This document shows, piece after piece, positions 8,614 through 20,200 of a stretch of DNA of 64,000 nt. Positions within the stretch are counted from its first letter, which is position 1, and each line of letters opens with the position of its first letter. This DNA is from Martinezella tropici (GTDB taxonomy: Bacteria > Pseudomonadota > Alphaproteobacteria > Rhizobiales > Rhizobiaceae): assembly GCF_003287875.1 (NCBI RefSeq), contig NZ_QMKK01000030.1:173891-237890 (forward strand), given 5' to 3'. A model generated the notes under the pieces. The model had not been told where the DNA came from and searched no databases. It saw only the letters and a list, made by a program, of their open reading frames with translations. Made by a program: the position numbers and the translations under genes.

Positions 8614-9690
8614 ATGAACTTCACCCGCAGACAAACCCTCGGCCTGATGGGCACTGCAGCGGTTGCCGCCACAACCGGACTGTCACTTTCGCCGCGCGCG
8701 GCGCACGCCGCCGGCAAGATCACCGTTCTCAACTGGCAGGGCTACGGCACGGACGAAGCCTGGGCGCTGAAGGCGTTCAAGGAAAAGACCGGGATTGAAG
8801 TCGTTCACGACTACTTCAGCTCCGAGCCGGAAATGCTGACGAAGCTGCGCACCAATCCGGGCGCATACGACGTGGTGCTGATCAACAGCGCCCGCTCGCA
8901 GCAGGCTGCAGGCGAAGGCCTGCTGACGCCGATCGATTTTTCGAAGATCCCGAATTCTGCCGGCCTTTCTCCGGAACTGAAGAACCATGCCAACCTGCAG
9001 CTCGACGGCAAGACCAACGGCGTCGCCTGGGTCTGGGGCATCACCTCACTCGCGATCGCCGACGGCTCGCCGAAACCGGACAGCTATGCCGCACTCGGCG
9101 CGCCCGAGCATAAGGGTAAGGTGGCTCTGTTCGATGACGCCGTGACGGCCGTCGCCATCGGCGCGTTGCTCTCCGGCCAGGACATCAACAACCCGACCGA
9201 TCTCGCAGCCGTGGGCGAAAAGCTCAAGGCCTTCAAGCAGAACGTCAAGCTTCTCTGGTCGAGCGAAGACCAGTGGAACAAGTCCTTCGCTGCGAAGGAA
9301 TTCGACCTGTCTGTCTACTGGTCCGGTGCAACGGTCCGCTCGAAGCGCAACAGCCACCTCCCCGTCGATTTCGTTGTTCCGAAGGAAGGCGGCATCGGCT
9401 GGCTCGACAGCCTCTCCATCCCGGCTTCGGCTCCGGATCCGCAAGCCGCGGCAACCTTCATCAACTACATGATCGACCCGGACTTCTATGTAGAATGGGC
9501 AACCAAGATCGGCGCTCCCGCCTCCGCCAATGGCGCCGCCATGGAAAAGCTGCCGACCGACGATCTGAACCGCCAGATCCACAAACCCGAATACCTGAAG
9601 ACCATGGCGATCCAGTCCGCCCTCCCGGACGACCGCCGCGAAAGTTTCAACAATCTGTGGCAGGAAGTGAAGGCGTTCTACGCCAGCTAA
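8614..9690 (+). CDS. ABC transporter periplasmic binding protein (PotD-type)
   Basis: The 358-residue protein begins with a Tat-like signal, MNFTRRQTLGLMGTAAVAAT, ending near AAHAAGKI, then the mature domain KITVLNWQGYGTDEAWAL that resembles spermidine/putrescine binding proteins. Later segments such as GYGTDEAW and DQWNKSFAAKEFDL line the expected ligand cleft. ATG 8614 is chosen because the signal peptide starts there; the open frame from 8251 covers the promoter region. It delivers substrate to the permeases encoded divergently. Position beside the nicotinate cluster suggests a nitrogen-containing or aromatic-acid ligand, but the ligand cannot be read from the sequence. Confidence 0.9.
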   Translation: MNFTRRQTLGLMGTAAVAATTGLSLSPRAAHAAGKITVLNWQGYGTDEAWALKAFKEKTGIEVVHDYFSSEPEMLTKLRTNPGAYDVVLINSARSQQAAGEGLLTPIDFSKIPNSAGLSPELKNHANLQLDGKTNGVAWVWGITSLAIADGSPKPDSYAALGAPEHKGKVALFDDAVTAVAIGALLSGQDINNPTDLAAVGEKLKAFKQNVKLLWSSEDQWNKSFAAKEFDLSVYWSGATVRSKRNSHLPVDFVVPKEGGIGWLDSLSIPASAPDPQAAATFINYMIDPDFYVEWATKIGAPASANGAAMEKLPTDDLNRQIHKPEYLKTMAIQSALPDDRRESFNNLWQEVKAFYAS

Positions 9691-9697
9691 TGCAAGA

Positions 9698-9729
9698 AGC
9701 TACCCGGTACCGTCAGGCGCCGGGTAGCT
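9698..9729. terminator. bidirectional terminator between binding-protein gene and nicR
   Basis: AGCTACCCGG (9698-9707) pairs perfectly with CCGGGTAGCT (9720-9729), followed on the plus strand by CGTTTGATT. It lies between convergent genes and could serve both. Confidence 0.7.
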
Positions 9730-9787
9730 CGTTTGATTGCGACGTGGAATAGCGGGCCTAGCACAATGCGCTTCAAGCGCGGGCAGC

Positions 9788-10279
9788 TCAGCCGAGATCG
9801 GCAGCCTCGCCCGTCTCCGGATCGACATCGGCGATCTTTCGCAACAGATAGAGCAAAGCAACCTGCTCGGCCGGATTGAGCGGCCCCATGGTCTTCTCGG
9901 TAATGGAACGGGCGCGCGGATACATTTGCTCGAGGATCGCCTCGCCCGCCTGCGTGAGAGAAACGATCACCTTTCGCCCATCATGGGCATCCCGCGAGAT
10001 CTCGATCATGTTCTTCGATTTGAGGCGGTCGATGATGCCACGAATCGTCGCCTGGTCGACGGCGGTCGCCTTGACGAGTTCGCCCTGCGAAATCGGGCCA
10101 TTGTCGCGGAGCGCGCAGAGCGTCACAAACTGGACTGAGGTCAGCGAAGGGTCGACGGCGTTGTCCTGGAAGATCGCCAAGTGGCGCTGATAGGCCTTGC
10201 GCAGCAGATGCCCCACCTGCTCGGTTACCTGATAGCCAGCCTGTGTGTCTGTTTTCGTGATGTCGTTATTGTCTGCCAT
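9788..10279 (-). CDS. nicR: MarR-family regulator, NicR-like
   Basis: The 163-residue protein carries a MarR winged helix: EQVGHLLRKAYQRHLAIF, QGELVKATAVDQATIRGIIDRL as recognition region, and DAHDGRKVIVSLTQAGEAIL as wing. In Pseudomonas putida the MarR protein NicR represses the nic genes and is released by 6-hydroxynicotinate; this gene has the same family and the same neighbourhood. It is the last gene of the minus-strand nic block. The likely operators are the repeats at 16440-16575. Its paralogue at 4186-4659 serves the ABC operon. Confidence 0.8.
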   Translation of the reverse strand: MADNNDITKTDTQAGYQVTEQVGHLLRKAYQRHLAIFQDNAVDPSLTSVQFVTLCALRDNGPISQGELVKATAVDQATIRGIIDRLKSKNMIEISRDAHDGRKVIVSLTQAGEAILEQMYPRARSITEKTMGPLNPAEQVALLYLLRKIADVDPETGEAADLG

Positions 10280-10432
10280 GCTCTTGGCGCTCGCTTCTAT
10301 TGATGCTTCTAATCCTTCAAAATGCAGCCAACCGCAAGCCGCGCGGATTGTAATATAATGGAGGCAGACAGGCGATTCTTGCCGCGCAATGCATTGCGGC
10401 GGGCATGATGCCCGCCGCAGTTGGTTGTTTTC

Positions 10433-11746
10433 CTATTCCAGAACCATGTTCCTGGATTCTGCATTGATGCACGCCACGCAGACAGCGGCAAGCAACAGCA
10501 GAGCCGAGATGACGCCGAGTGCGAGGCCGAAGTTCGAGGTCATGATCGGAGCCACGATGGATGGCGCCAAAAGTCCGCCGAAACGCGCGACCGATCCTGA
10601 AAGGCCCATGCCGCTGGCGCGCAGCGTGGTCGGATAAATTTCCGGCGTGAAGGCGTAGATAGCCCCCCAAGTACCCAGCAGCGCAAAGCTGAGCAAGAGC
10701 GTCGCGGTCACGACGATCTCGACCGACTGGCCAAGTGCGTATCCGAGAGTGCCGACGGCGCTCAGGATCAGGAAGCCGACGAGGGTCGGCTTGCGTCCCC
10801 ATTTCTCGACGCCGTAGGCCGCCAGCGCATAACCCGGAAGCTGGGCGATTGCGAGAACGACCAGAAACAGCTGTCCGCGCATGAAGCCCATGCCCCCAGC
10901 GGCCAGTCGAACGGGCAGATATACGAAGACACCGTAGTAGGACACCGAGATCAGCATCCATGCCAGCATGAGGAAAACGGTTCGGCGGCGAAGCTCAGGT
11001 GACAGAAGGGCAGCAATCGACTTGTGCTGTGACTTCTGCGGCTTCAGGGGCGGGATCTCTACCGTGTTTCCATTCGAGATCGCGACGCGCTTGAGCACCT
11101 TGCGAGCCTCTTCCGAACGCCCCTGCTGATTGAGATAGAGCGGAGATTCCGGCACATAGAAGCGAAGGATGACACCGATCAGTGCCGGCAGGCCGGTCAC
11201 GAAGAAGATCGTACGCCAGGCTTCGCCACCCTGCGAACCGGCAACAAGCGCAAGAAGCGCCAGAGCGACTGTACCAACGGCCCAGAAACCTTCGAGCAGC
11301 ACCAGCCAACGGCCGCGGCGGTCGGAGGGAAGGAATTCAGCCATCATGGCGTAATCCACCGGGAGAGTTCCACCGACTCCGAGGCCTGTCAGGAAGCGCG
11401 CGACGAGCAGCCATTGCAAATCCGGCGCAAAGGCGGATGCCACGCCGCAAATCGCATCGAGAACGATTGCGATGAACAGCACGGGCCGGCGGCCGATCCG
11501 GTCCGCAAGACGCCCGAAGACAAACGCGCCAACGAGCATGCCCAGAAAGAAGAGCGTTCCGGTCTGCAATGCCTGTGGAACGGTGATGCCGAAGCTTCCT
11601 GCGATGGATGGTGCGGTGAAGCCGATGGCCAACACCTGCATGGCGTCGGCCGCCCAGACGAGGCCGAAAATAGTGAAAAGTCGCTTCTGAAAACGCCCGA
11701 CGCCAGCCGCGCGGATGCCTTCTTCCACTGTGATTGAAGTTTGCAT
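10433..11746 (-). CDS. nicT: MFS transporter, NicT-like
   Basis: The 437-residue protein has twelve predicted membrane segments and the aromatic-acid:H+ symporter hallmarks of the major facilitator family: GRLADRIGRRPVLF after segment 2, FLTGLGVGGTLPVDYAMMAE in segment 4 and a central loop with FYVPESPLYL. Proteins of this type in nic clusters (NicT) are proposed to import nicotinate or a downstream hydroxy-acid. It lies between nicX and nicR on the same strand. The assignment to nicotinate rests on context. Confidence 0.8.
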   Translation of the reverse strand: MQTSITVEEGIRAAGVGRFQKRLFTIFGLVWAADAMQVLAIGFTAPSIAGSFGITVPQALQTGTLFFLGMLVGAFVFGRLADRIGRRPVLFIAIVLDAICGVASAFAPDLQWLLVARFLTGLGVGGTLPVDYAMMAEFLPSDRRGRWLVLLEGFWAVGTVALALLALVAGSQGGEAWRTIFFVTGLPALIGVILRFYVPESPLYLNQQGRSEEARKVLKRVAISNGNTVEIPPLKPQKSQHKSIAALLSPELRRRTVFLMLAWMLISVSYYGVFVYLPVRLAAGGMGFMRGQLFLVVLAIAQLPGYALAAYGVEKWGRKPTLVGFLILSAVGTLGYALGQSVEIVVTATLLLSFALLGTWGAIYAFTPEIYPTTLRASGMGLSGSVARFGGLLAPSIVAPIMTSNFGLALGVISALLLLAAVCVACINAESRNMVLE

Positions 11747-11840
11747 TTTAACCCCTCATTCGTTGATTTTTATTGGATTTGCATCGAAAACGGTGATCTT
11801 CGCCACCTTGAGGCCGCGGATCGAGGCGCACGCGCTCAGT

Positions 11841-11871
11841 CATTCCGGTTGCGATATAGGCGACCGGAATG
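11841..11871 (-). terminator. stem-loop downstream of nicX
   Basis: CATTCCGGT (11841-11849) pairs with ACCGGAATG (11863-11871). It lies just past the end of nicX on the minus strand, between nicX and nicT, with no T tract. It may reduce read-through into nicT. Confidence 0.4.
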
Positions 11872-11909
11872 CAAAGAACGATTTGGATTGCCGAAAACGG
11901 CGACTTCGA

Positions 11910-12941
11910 TCAGCCGAATTTGGCCTGCATTTCCTTGACCGCGATGTCGCCCTTGAGAACCATTGGTTCGTCGTCGAGGAAGAGCGAGCAATTGCGCATG
12001 GGAATATCCAGATGGCAGGCGGTGTCGTTCGGGCCGCCGAGCTCGTTATTAGGCCCAGTGGAGAACATCACGTTGCCATAGAAGGAGCGCGCTTCCATGC
12101 CCATGCCGCCAGGGAATTCGCCCGGCGCCATGCGATGCCACTTGGCGTTCTGGTTGAGGCCCCAGCCGACATGGCTCATGCCCATGCCGCGCGGATCGTT
12201 GAAACCGGCCATGTAGGACTTGACAAGCTCAGCATCGAGACCGCCGCGAATGTCGGTGATCCAGCCATTTTCGATTGTGTAGATGATCGGATCGCGGACA
12301 TACATGTTCTGCGGCAGCAGGATATCGCCGGGAGCAACGACGATCGTACCATCGACGCCGTCATCGTCACCGCCGGTGAAGACGAAGCCCGACGGCCAGT
12401 GGTCCCAGCGGCCCGGTTCATCGGTGCAGGCATACTCGGTGATCGCGGGATAGGTGTTGAGCTTGTAGGTGACGTCGGTGCCATGCTCGGAAGTGATGCG
12501 CATCACCTTGGCCTTGGACAGAAGCTCGCCGGCGAATTCGACACGCTCGCGCAGCTCCTTCGTCGGCAGCATACGGGCGAGAACTTCCGGCGGCTCGACC
12601 GCCGTCAGGATGCGCGTGCCGGATGCCTGGATCGCCATCTGTTCCGGGCTGAAGAGCAGGAAGATGCAATCGATGACCATGTCTGCGGCCTTGAGCGCTT
12701 CCACAGCATCCGGCATCGCTGCCAGTCCGGTCTGGCCGACGGCCCAGGCACCTGCCGGCGGGACCGGCGGCAAACGCATGTGGTACATCTTTGCGCCGAG
12801 ACGCATGCCCGCCGCCATGAAGGCATCGGCATAATCGAGGCGCTCGTTACCCTGGGTCAGGACGATAAGCTTTTCGCCCTCGTGAACGCCCGACATCTTC
12901 AACTGATGCAGGCAGATTTCCGTGAAGCTGAACTGATCCAT
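11910..12941 (-). CDS. nicX: 2,5-dihydroxypyridine 5,6-dioxygenase
   Basis: The 343-residue protein belongs to the small family of NicX extradiol-type ring-cleaving dioxygenases, non-haem Fe(II) enzymes that open 2,5-dihydroxypyridine to N-formylmaleamate. The conserved segment DTACHLDIPM near the C-terminus carries H310 and D312, matching the His-x-Asp pair that binds iron in the P. putida enzyme, and RITSEHGTDVTYKLN supplies a candidate glutamate ligand. Length agrees with the family (about 350). ATG 12941 is used; the longer frame overlaps the hydrolase gene. It is last in the nicC-D-E-F-X run. Confidence 0.92.
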   Translation of the reverse strand: MDQFSFTEICLHQLKMSGVHEGEKLIVLTQGNERLDYADAFMAAGMRLGAKMYHMRLPPVPPAGAWAVGQTGLAAMPDAVEALKAADMVIDCIFLLFSPEQMAIQASGTRILTAVEPPEVLARMLPTKELRERVEFAGELLSKAKVMRITSEHGTDVTYKLNTYPAITEYACTDEPGRWDHWPSGFVFTGGDDDGVDGTIVVAPGDILLPQNMYVRDPIIYTIENGWITDIRGGLDAELVKSYMAGFNDPRGMGMSHVGWGLNQNAKWHRMAPGEFPGGMGMEARSFYGNVMFSTGPNNELGGPNDTACHLDIPMRNCSLFLDDEPMVLKGDIAVKEMQAKFG

Positions 12942-12994
12942 GCTTGTTCCCTTATAGTGCTTGAGGACTGCTATGCCCCGTATCGTTACGGAAG

Positions 12995-13627
12995 TCAGAC
13001 TTTGGCCTTGGCGATTTCGGCAATCGCCTCCGCCTTCGCGACGACATCGCCATATTTGCTGTCGATATCGAAAAGGTTCGCATTGTGAGGATCGGGATGG
13101 CGGTCGCCGACGCAGTCGCGAACGACGATGGCTCGGAAACCGTGCTGAACCGCATCCACTGCACTGGCGCGAATGCATCCGCTGGTCGAGCAGCCCGCCA
13201 TGATGACGGTGTCGATCCCCTGCGCATGGAGATGCGAGGCCAGGCTGGTTCCAAAGAAGGCGCTGGCATATTGCTTGACGATCACCAGCTCGTTCTTGGC
13301 GGGCTCAACCTCGTCGCAGAACTCCGCAAGCACATTGCCTTCAACCATGGCCTTCATGACCGGGGACTTCTTCACCCACATGCCGCCATCGGCGCAATTG
13401 TCCGCGAGATAGAGGATGCGGGTGTGGATGACCGGAATGCCGGCCTTGCGGGCGGCTTCGATGAGTTCCGGCGTCTGCGCCACGGCATCGACGACGCCGG
13501 GCGCATAGAGAGGTGCGCCCTCGATCGTGTAGGCTTTCAGAAAGTCGATGACGAGCAGCGCGGGAGAACGGCCGAAGCCGATCCTGTTACCCCACACCCC
13601 TTGGTAATTCGCTTCGGCCGTCTCCAT
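12995..13627 (-). CDS. nicF: maleamate amidohydrolase
   Basis: The 210-residue protein is an isochorismatase-fold amidase of the N-carbamoylsarcosine amidohydrolase type. The triad is visible as D28 in LLVIDFLKAY, K118 in VIVKQYASAFFGT and C151 in AGCSTSGCIRASAVDA. In the maleamate pathway this enzyme releases ammonia from maleamate to give maleate. It is 11 bases downstream of nicE and 53 bases upstream of nicX, so part of one operon. Confidence 0.9.
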   Translation of the reverse strand: METAEANYQGVWGNRIGFGRSPALLVIDFLKAYTIEGAPLYAPGVVDAVAQTPELIEAARKAGIPVIHTRILYLADNCADGGMWVKKSPVMKAMVEGNVLAEFCDEVEPAKNELVIVKQYASAFFGTSLASHLHAQGIDTVIMAGCSTSGCIRASAVDAVQHGFRAIVVRDCVGDRHPDPHNANLFDIDSKYGDVVAKAEAIAEIAKAKV

Positions 13628-13638
13628 CGCAGAGCTCC

Positions 13639-14391
13639 CTAGTACGCGCCAGACAGAAGCGCGCCCGCACCGGGCACGACGGGTTCAAGTCCCAGCGACT
13701 TCAGCATGAAGTAGGTGGTGGCAACAGCAGCCGTGACGACAGGCTTGCCCGTCATCGCTTCGACCTTGGCGATCGCCGCCAGCGACGGCATCTGCACGCA
13801 GGCCGAAAGCACGATCACGTCGACATCGGTCAGATCAAGACCGGCAACGATTTCAGGCAGGTTCTGCGGATCGTGGCGGCCGACGGCCAGATTGTCCGGA
13901 ATTTCGAGTGCGCGCCAATCGCCGACTTCGAAACCTTCGTTTCGGATGTAGTCGACGACCAGTTCGGTAAGCGGCTTCATGTAGGGCGCCACCACGGCGA
14001 TCCGCTTCGCCTTCATCACCTTCAGCGCTTCGACGAGAGCACCGGCGCTGGTAACGACAGGCGTGTTGGCGCCGTTCTCGACCGTGCGTCCCCGAAGACG
14101 CGTCTCGGATTCGCGGTGATATCCGTGCCCCATCGCCATGATCGCGACCAGGCAGGCGTAACCAAGAACATCGACCTGCGCATCGGACAGCTCGATGGCG
14201 CAGCGATCGGATTCTGCGTCCATCGCCGCCAGCTCGTCCTTCTTGACCGTCTTCATCCGCATGCGGCTGGAGTGGAAGGTGAAACGCTCCGGACGGATCG
14301 ACTGCCTTGCGAGCAGCATCGCAGGAATTTCCGTCTCCATCGTCGTGTTGGAGCTCGGCACGATTTGACCAATACGATAGACCTTTTGCAC
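13639..14391 (-). CDS. nicE: maleate cis-trans isomerase
   Basis: The 250-residue protein belongs to the Asp/Glu racemase superfamily. The two catalytic cysteines expected of maleate isomerase are present as C80 (LGYACLVAIMAMG) and C198 (VLSACVQMPS), with the conserved start IGQIVPSSNTTMETE. It converts maleate to fumarate, which enters the citric acid cycle, completing nicotinate breakdown. Confidence 0.92.
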   Translation of the reverse strand: MQKVYRIGQIVPSSNTTMETEIPAMLLARQSIRPERFTFHSSRMRMKTVKKDELAAMDAESDRCAIELSDAQVDVLGYACLVAIMAMGHGYHRESETRLRGRTVENGANTPVVTSAGALVEALKVMKAKRIAVVAPYMKPLTELVVDYIRNEGFEVGDWRALEIPDNLAVGRHDPQNLPEIVAGLDLTDVDVIVLSACVQMPSLAAIAKVEAMTGKPVVTAAVATTYFMLKSLGLEPVVPGAGALLSGAY

Positions 14392-14453
14392 GGCTTGTCC
14401 TTTTGCAATGCGTTCAAGAGAGCGATGACGCGGCTGCCCGCGTCATGGAAATG

Positions 14454-16575
<2,122 letters not shown>

Positions 16576-16756
16576 ATTAAATAAAAAGGGAACGCGCTCC
16601 TTTGCGATATCGGTTGATCCCGATGCAAAGGCTGCGAATATCATGCGGGCGAAAGCTCGCTATGGAGACTGGGATGCCAGATCTGGCAGTCGTTTTTGCC
16701 ACCATCGCCCTCCCCGACCGGTGTACCGATTGGCATGCCGCGGGAGTGATCCTCAC

Positions 16757-17299
16757 GTGAGCGCATCGTCGATATCGATCCGAGTGAACAACACGCAACA
16801 AATTGTCTGTTGTGATCCGAAGACCCCATTACTGTATGTTTTGCGCAACGACCTTGCCCTGAACGGCCCGAAATTCGGTTGCGGGCTTGGCGAATGCGGC
16901 GCCTGCGCCGTGCTGATCGACGGTCGCGCCGTCCGTTCCTGCGTCGTGCCGGTCGCCGCCGTCCAGAGCCGCAGCGTCGTGACGCTCGAAGGTCTGGGGA
17001 ACGGCGACGCACCGCATCCGGTGCAGCAGGCTTTTATCGACGAGAATGCTGCCCAATGCGGCTATTGCCTGAACGGAATGATCATCACGGTTGCCGCGCT
17101 CGCACTGCGCGAGCCACATGCCAACGACGACGAGATCAAGCATGCGCTTGAACACAACCTCTGCCGCTGCGGCACGCACCGTGAAATCCTTGCCGCCGCC
17201 AAACGCGCCCTGATGCTCTCGAAAGCCGCACATTCGCCGGATAGCCAGAGCGAACAGCCGGCAGACAGAAAAGCAGATCAAGGAGAGCCGAATGCTTAG
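16757..17299 (+). CDS. nicA: nicotinate dehydrogenase small subunit, 2x[2Fe-2S]
   Basis: The 180-residue protein has a plant-type ferredoxin domain with cysteines in CGLGECGACAVLIDG and RSC, followed by the second all-helical cluster domain with CGYCLNGM and CRCGTHREIL. This is the iron-sulphur subunit of xanthine dehydrogenase-type hydroxylases. GTG 16757 is chosen because GGGAG lies about ten bases upstream and family members start right before the ferredoxin domain; the open frame from 16565 would include the operator. Its last eight bases overlap nicB. It passes electrons from the molybdenum centre of NicB to cytochrome haems. Confidence 0.92.
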   Translation: MSASSISIRVNNTQQIVCCDPKTPLLYVLRNDLALNGPKFGCGLGECGACAVLIDGRAVRSCVVPVAAVQSRSVVTLEGLGNGDAPHPVQQAFIDENAAQCGYCLNGMIITVAALALREPHANDDEIKHALEHNLCRCGTHREILAAAKRALMLSKAAHSPDSQSEQPADRKADQGEPNA

Positions 17300-20200
17300 C
17301 GTTCATTTCAAGACGCAGACCGGCCCCCTGTTTCTGGTCGTCCAGGACGATGGCCATGTCGTTGCCTTCAATGGCCATGTCGACCTCGGCACCGGGATCC
17401 GCACCTCGCTGGCGCAGATTGTTGCCGAAGAACTGGATGTGGCATTCGAGCGTGTCGAGATGGTGCTCGGCAGCACCGTCGGCGGACTGGATCAGGGCGC
17501 TACGATTGCCAGCGAAACCATCCAGGTCACCGCCATTCCACTGCGTCAGGCAGCGGCGACAGCCCGGCGCTTCCTGCTGGCGCGGGCGCGCACCGTTCTC
17601 GGTCTCGAGGATGAGAACCTGACGATCGAGGACGGCGTCATCTCCTGTGACGGCGAACGGAACGCCTCGATCAGCTATGCCGAACTCGTCGACGGCCTCG
17701 ACGAGCATCTGACACATGATCCCGATGCCGCTCTGAAGAGCATCGCCGAGTACCGGCTGGTCGGCAAATCGCGTTCCCGCGTCGATATCCCGCTGAAAGC
17801 GGTCGGCGCCTGGACTTTCGTGCACGACGTCCGTGTCGCCGGCATGCTGCATGGCCGCGTCATCCGGCCGCCCTATGCCGGCTATGACCATGGCGTCCAA
17901 GTCGGTTCGAGCCTCGTCTCCGTGGACGAAACCTCGGTCGCCCATATCGACGGTCTCGTCGCCGTTGTCGTCGTTGGCGATTTCGTCGGCGTCGTTGCAA
18001 CCCGGGAAGAAAACGCGATTGCCGCGATGAACGCGCTGAAGGTCGAATGGCTCGTGCCCGAACGACGGCCGGACCTCAACCGGCCGGAGATCGCGCTGCG
18101 CGCCAACCCCTCCACGCCCCGCCAGCTGATCGACCGCGGCAATGTCGATCTGGCGCTGGAAGGCATGCCTTCCGCGATGAATCGCACCTATGTCTGGCCC
18201 TACCAGATGCATGGCTCGATCGGCCCGTCATGCGCCGTCGCGCATTTCGAGGACGATCACCTGACAGTCTGGTCGGGAACGCAGAACCCCTATCCGATGC
18301 GGCGCGATCTCGCGATGCTGATGGAAATCCCGGAAGAACAGATCATTATCGAGCGTCTCGAGGCCGCAGGTTGCTACGGCAGAAACTGCGCCGACGACGT
18401 GACGGCGGATGCCGCTCTTCTCTCGCGCGCAGTCGGCGCACCCGTTCGCGTACAGCTGACCCGCGACCAGGAACATGCCTGGGAGCCGAAGGGAGCAGCA
18501 CAGGTCATGGACGTTCGCGGCGGCCTCGATACCGAAGGCGGACCGGCAGCCTATGATTTCGAGACGCGCTACCCGTCCAATCTCTCACCGACACTTGCCC
18601 TGATCCTGACCGGCAAGGTCGCTCCGGTGGCAGATGTCGTGCAGATGGGCGATCGAACCGCAATCCCGCCCTATGCCTATGGCAACCTCCGGGTAACGGT
18701 TCACGACATGCCGCCGATTGCGCGTGCCTCATGGTTCCGCGGTGTCTCGGCGATGCCGAACACCTTCGCGCATGAATGCTATATCGACGAACTGGCCGCC
18801 GCCGCTGAGGTCGATCCGATCGAATACCGTCTTCGTTACCTGCCGGATCAGCGCGCCAGCGAACTCGTTCGCGCCGTCGCCGAACGGGCGAAATGGCAAC
18901 CGCACACGACCTGGGGCACCTTAGGGGGCGAAGGCGATCTCCTTTATGGCCGCGGCTTCGCCTATGCCGTCTATGTCCACGGGAAATTCCCGGGTACGGC
19001 TGCCGCATGGGCCGCCTGGGTCGCCGATGTGGCGGTCAACAGGAAGACCGGCGAGATCGCCGTTACCAAGGTCACCTGCGGGCAGGATGCCGGCCTGATG
19101 ATCAATCCGGATGGCGTGCGCCACCAGATCCATGGCAATGTCATCCAGTCGACAAGCCGCGTCCTCAAGGAAAGGGTCGAGTTCTCCGATACGGCCGTGC
19201 TCTCCAAGGAATGGGGCGGCTACCCGATCATCACCTTCCCCGAGGTGCCCGACATCGATGTGCTGATGCTCGACCGGCCGCACGATCCACCGCTCGGCGT
19301 CGGCGAGTCGGCATCGGTCCCGAGTGCGGCGGCAATTGCCAATGCCGTCTATGACGCCACGGGCGTCCGCTTCCGCGAATTGCCGCTGACACCGGAAGCT
19401 GTCCTCGCAGGACTGGGCAATGTCACCCCCAAGCAGGCCGATCCTCCCAAGCAGGCCCGCAAATGGTGGCAATTCTCGCTCGGCACGGCAGGCATTGCTG
19501 CCGTTGCCGGCGGGCTTCTCCAGTTGCTGTCGCCGTGGCAGCCCAGCATCGCTGAGATCAGTCGTCCGGATGCTGGCGTCTTCTCCGCCTCGACCATCGA
19601 GCGCGGGAAGCTTGCCGCGGCGATCGGGGCCTGCAATGTCTGCCACGTCTCGAACGACGGTCGCGCCTTTGGCGGCGGCCGGGCGCTGGAAACGCCGTTC
19701 GGTACGATCTATGCCAGCAATATCAGCCCCGATGTCACTGCGGGCATCGGCGCCTGGTCCTATCCGGCCTTCGAAAGAGCAATGCGCAACGGGGTGAGCC
19801 GCGACGGCCACCGCCTCTATCCGGCGCATCCCTACACATCCTTCGCAGGCGCCGAGGACGCGGACCTGCAGGCCCTCTATGCCTATCTCATGAGCCAGCC
19901 GCCGGTGGAGACGAAGGCACCGGAGACAAAACTCTCCTTCCCCTTCAACATCCGCCCATTGATGGCGGGCTGGAATGCGCTCTTCCATCAGCGCAGCGGG
20001 ACGCAGTTTCAGCCGGACAAGGATGCTGTCTGGAACAGAGGAGCCTATCTCGTAGAAACACTGGGCCACTGTTCGGCCTGCCACTCGCCACGCAACGCGC
20101 TTGGCGCCGAAATGTCGGGCAGGTTCCACCTTGCGGGCGGTTATGCCGACGGCTGGCATGCACCGGCGCTCGATGGTTCCGGTAAGTCGCCGGTGCAATG

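Noticed and set aside
11715..13088. 457-codon plus-strand frame across nicX
   Set aside because: It overlaps nicX and part of nicF in antisense and has no family signature.
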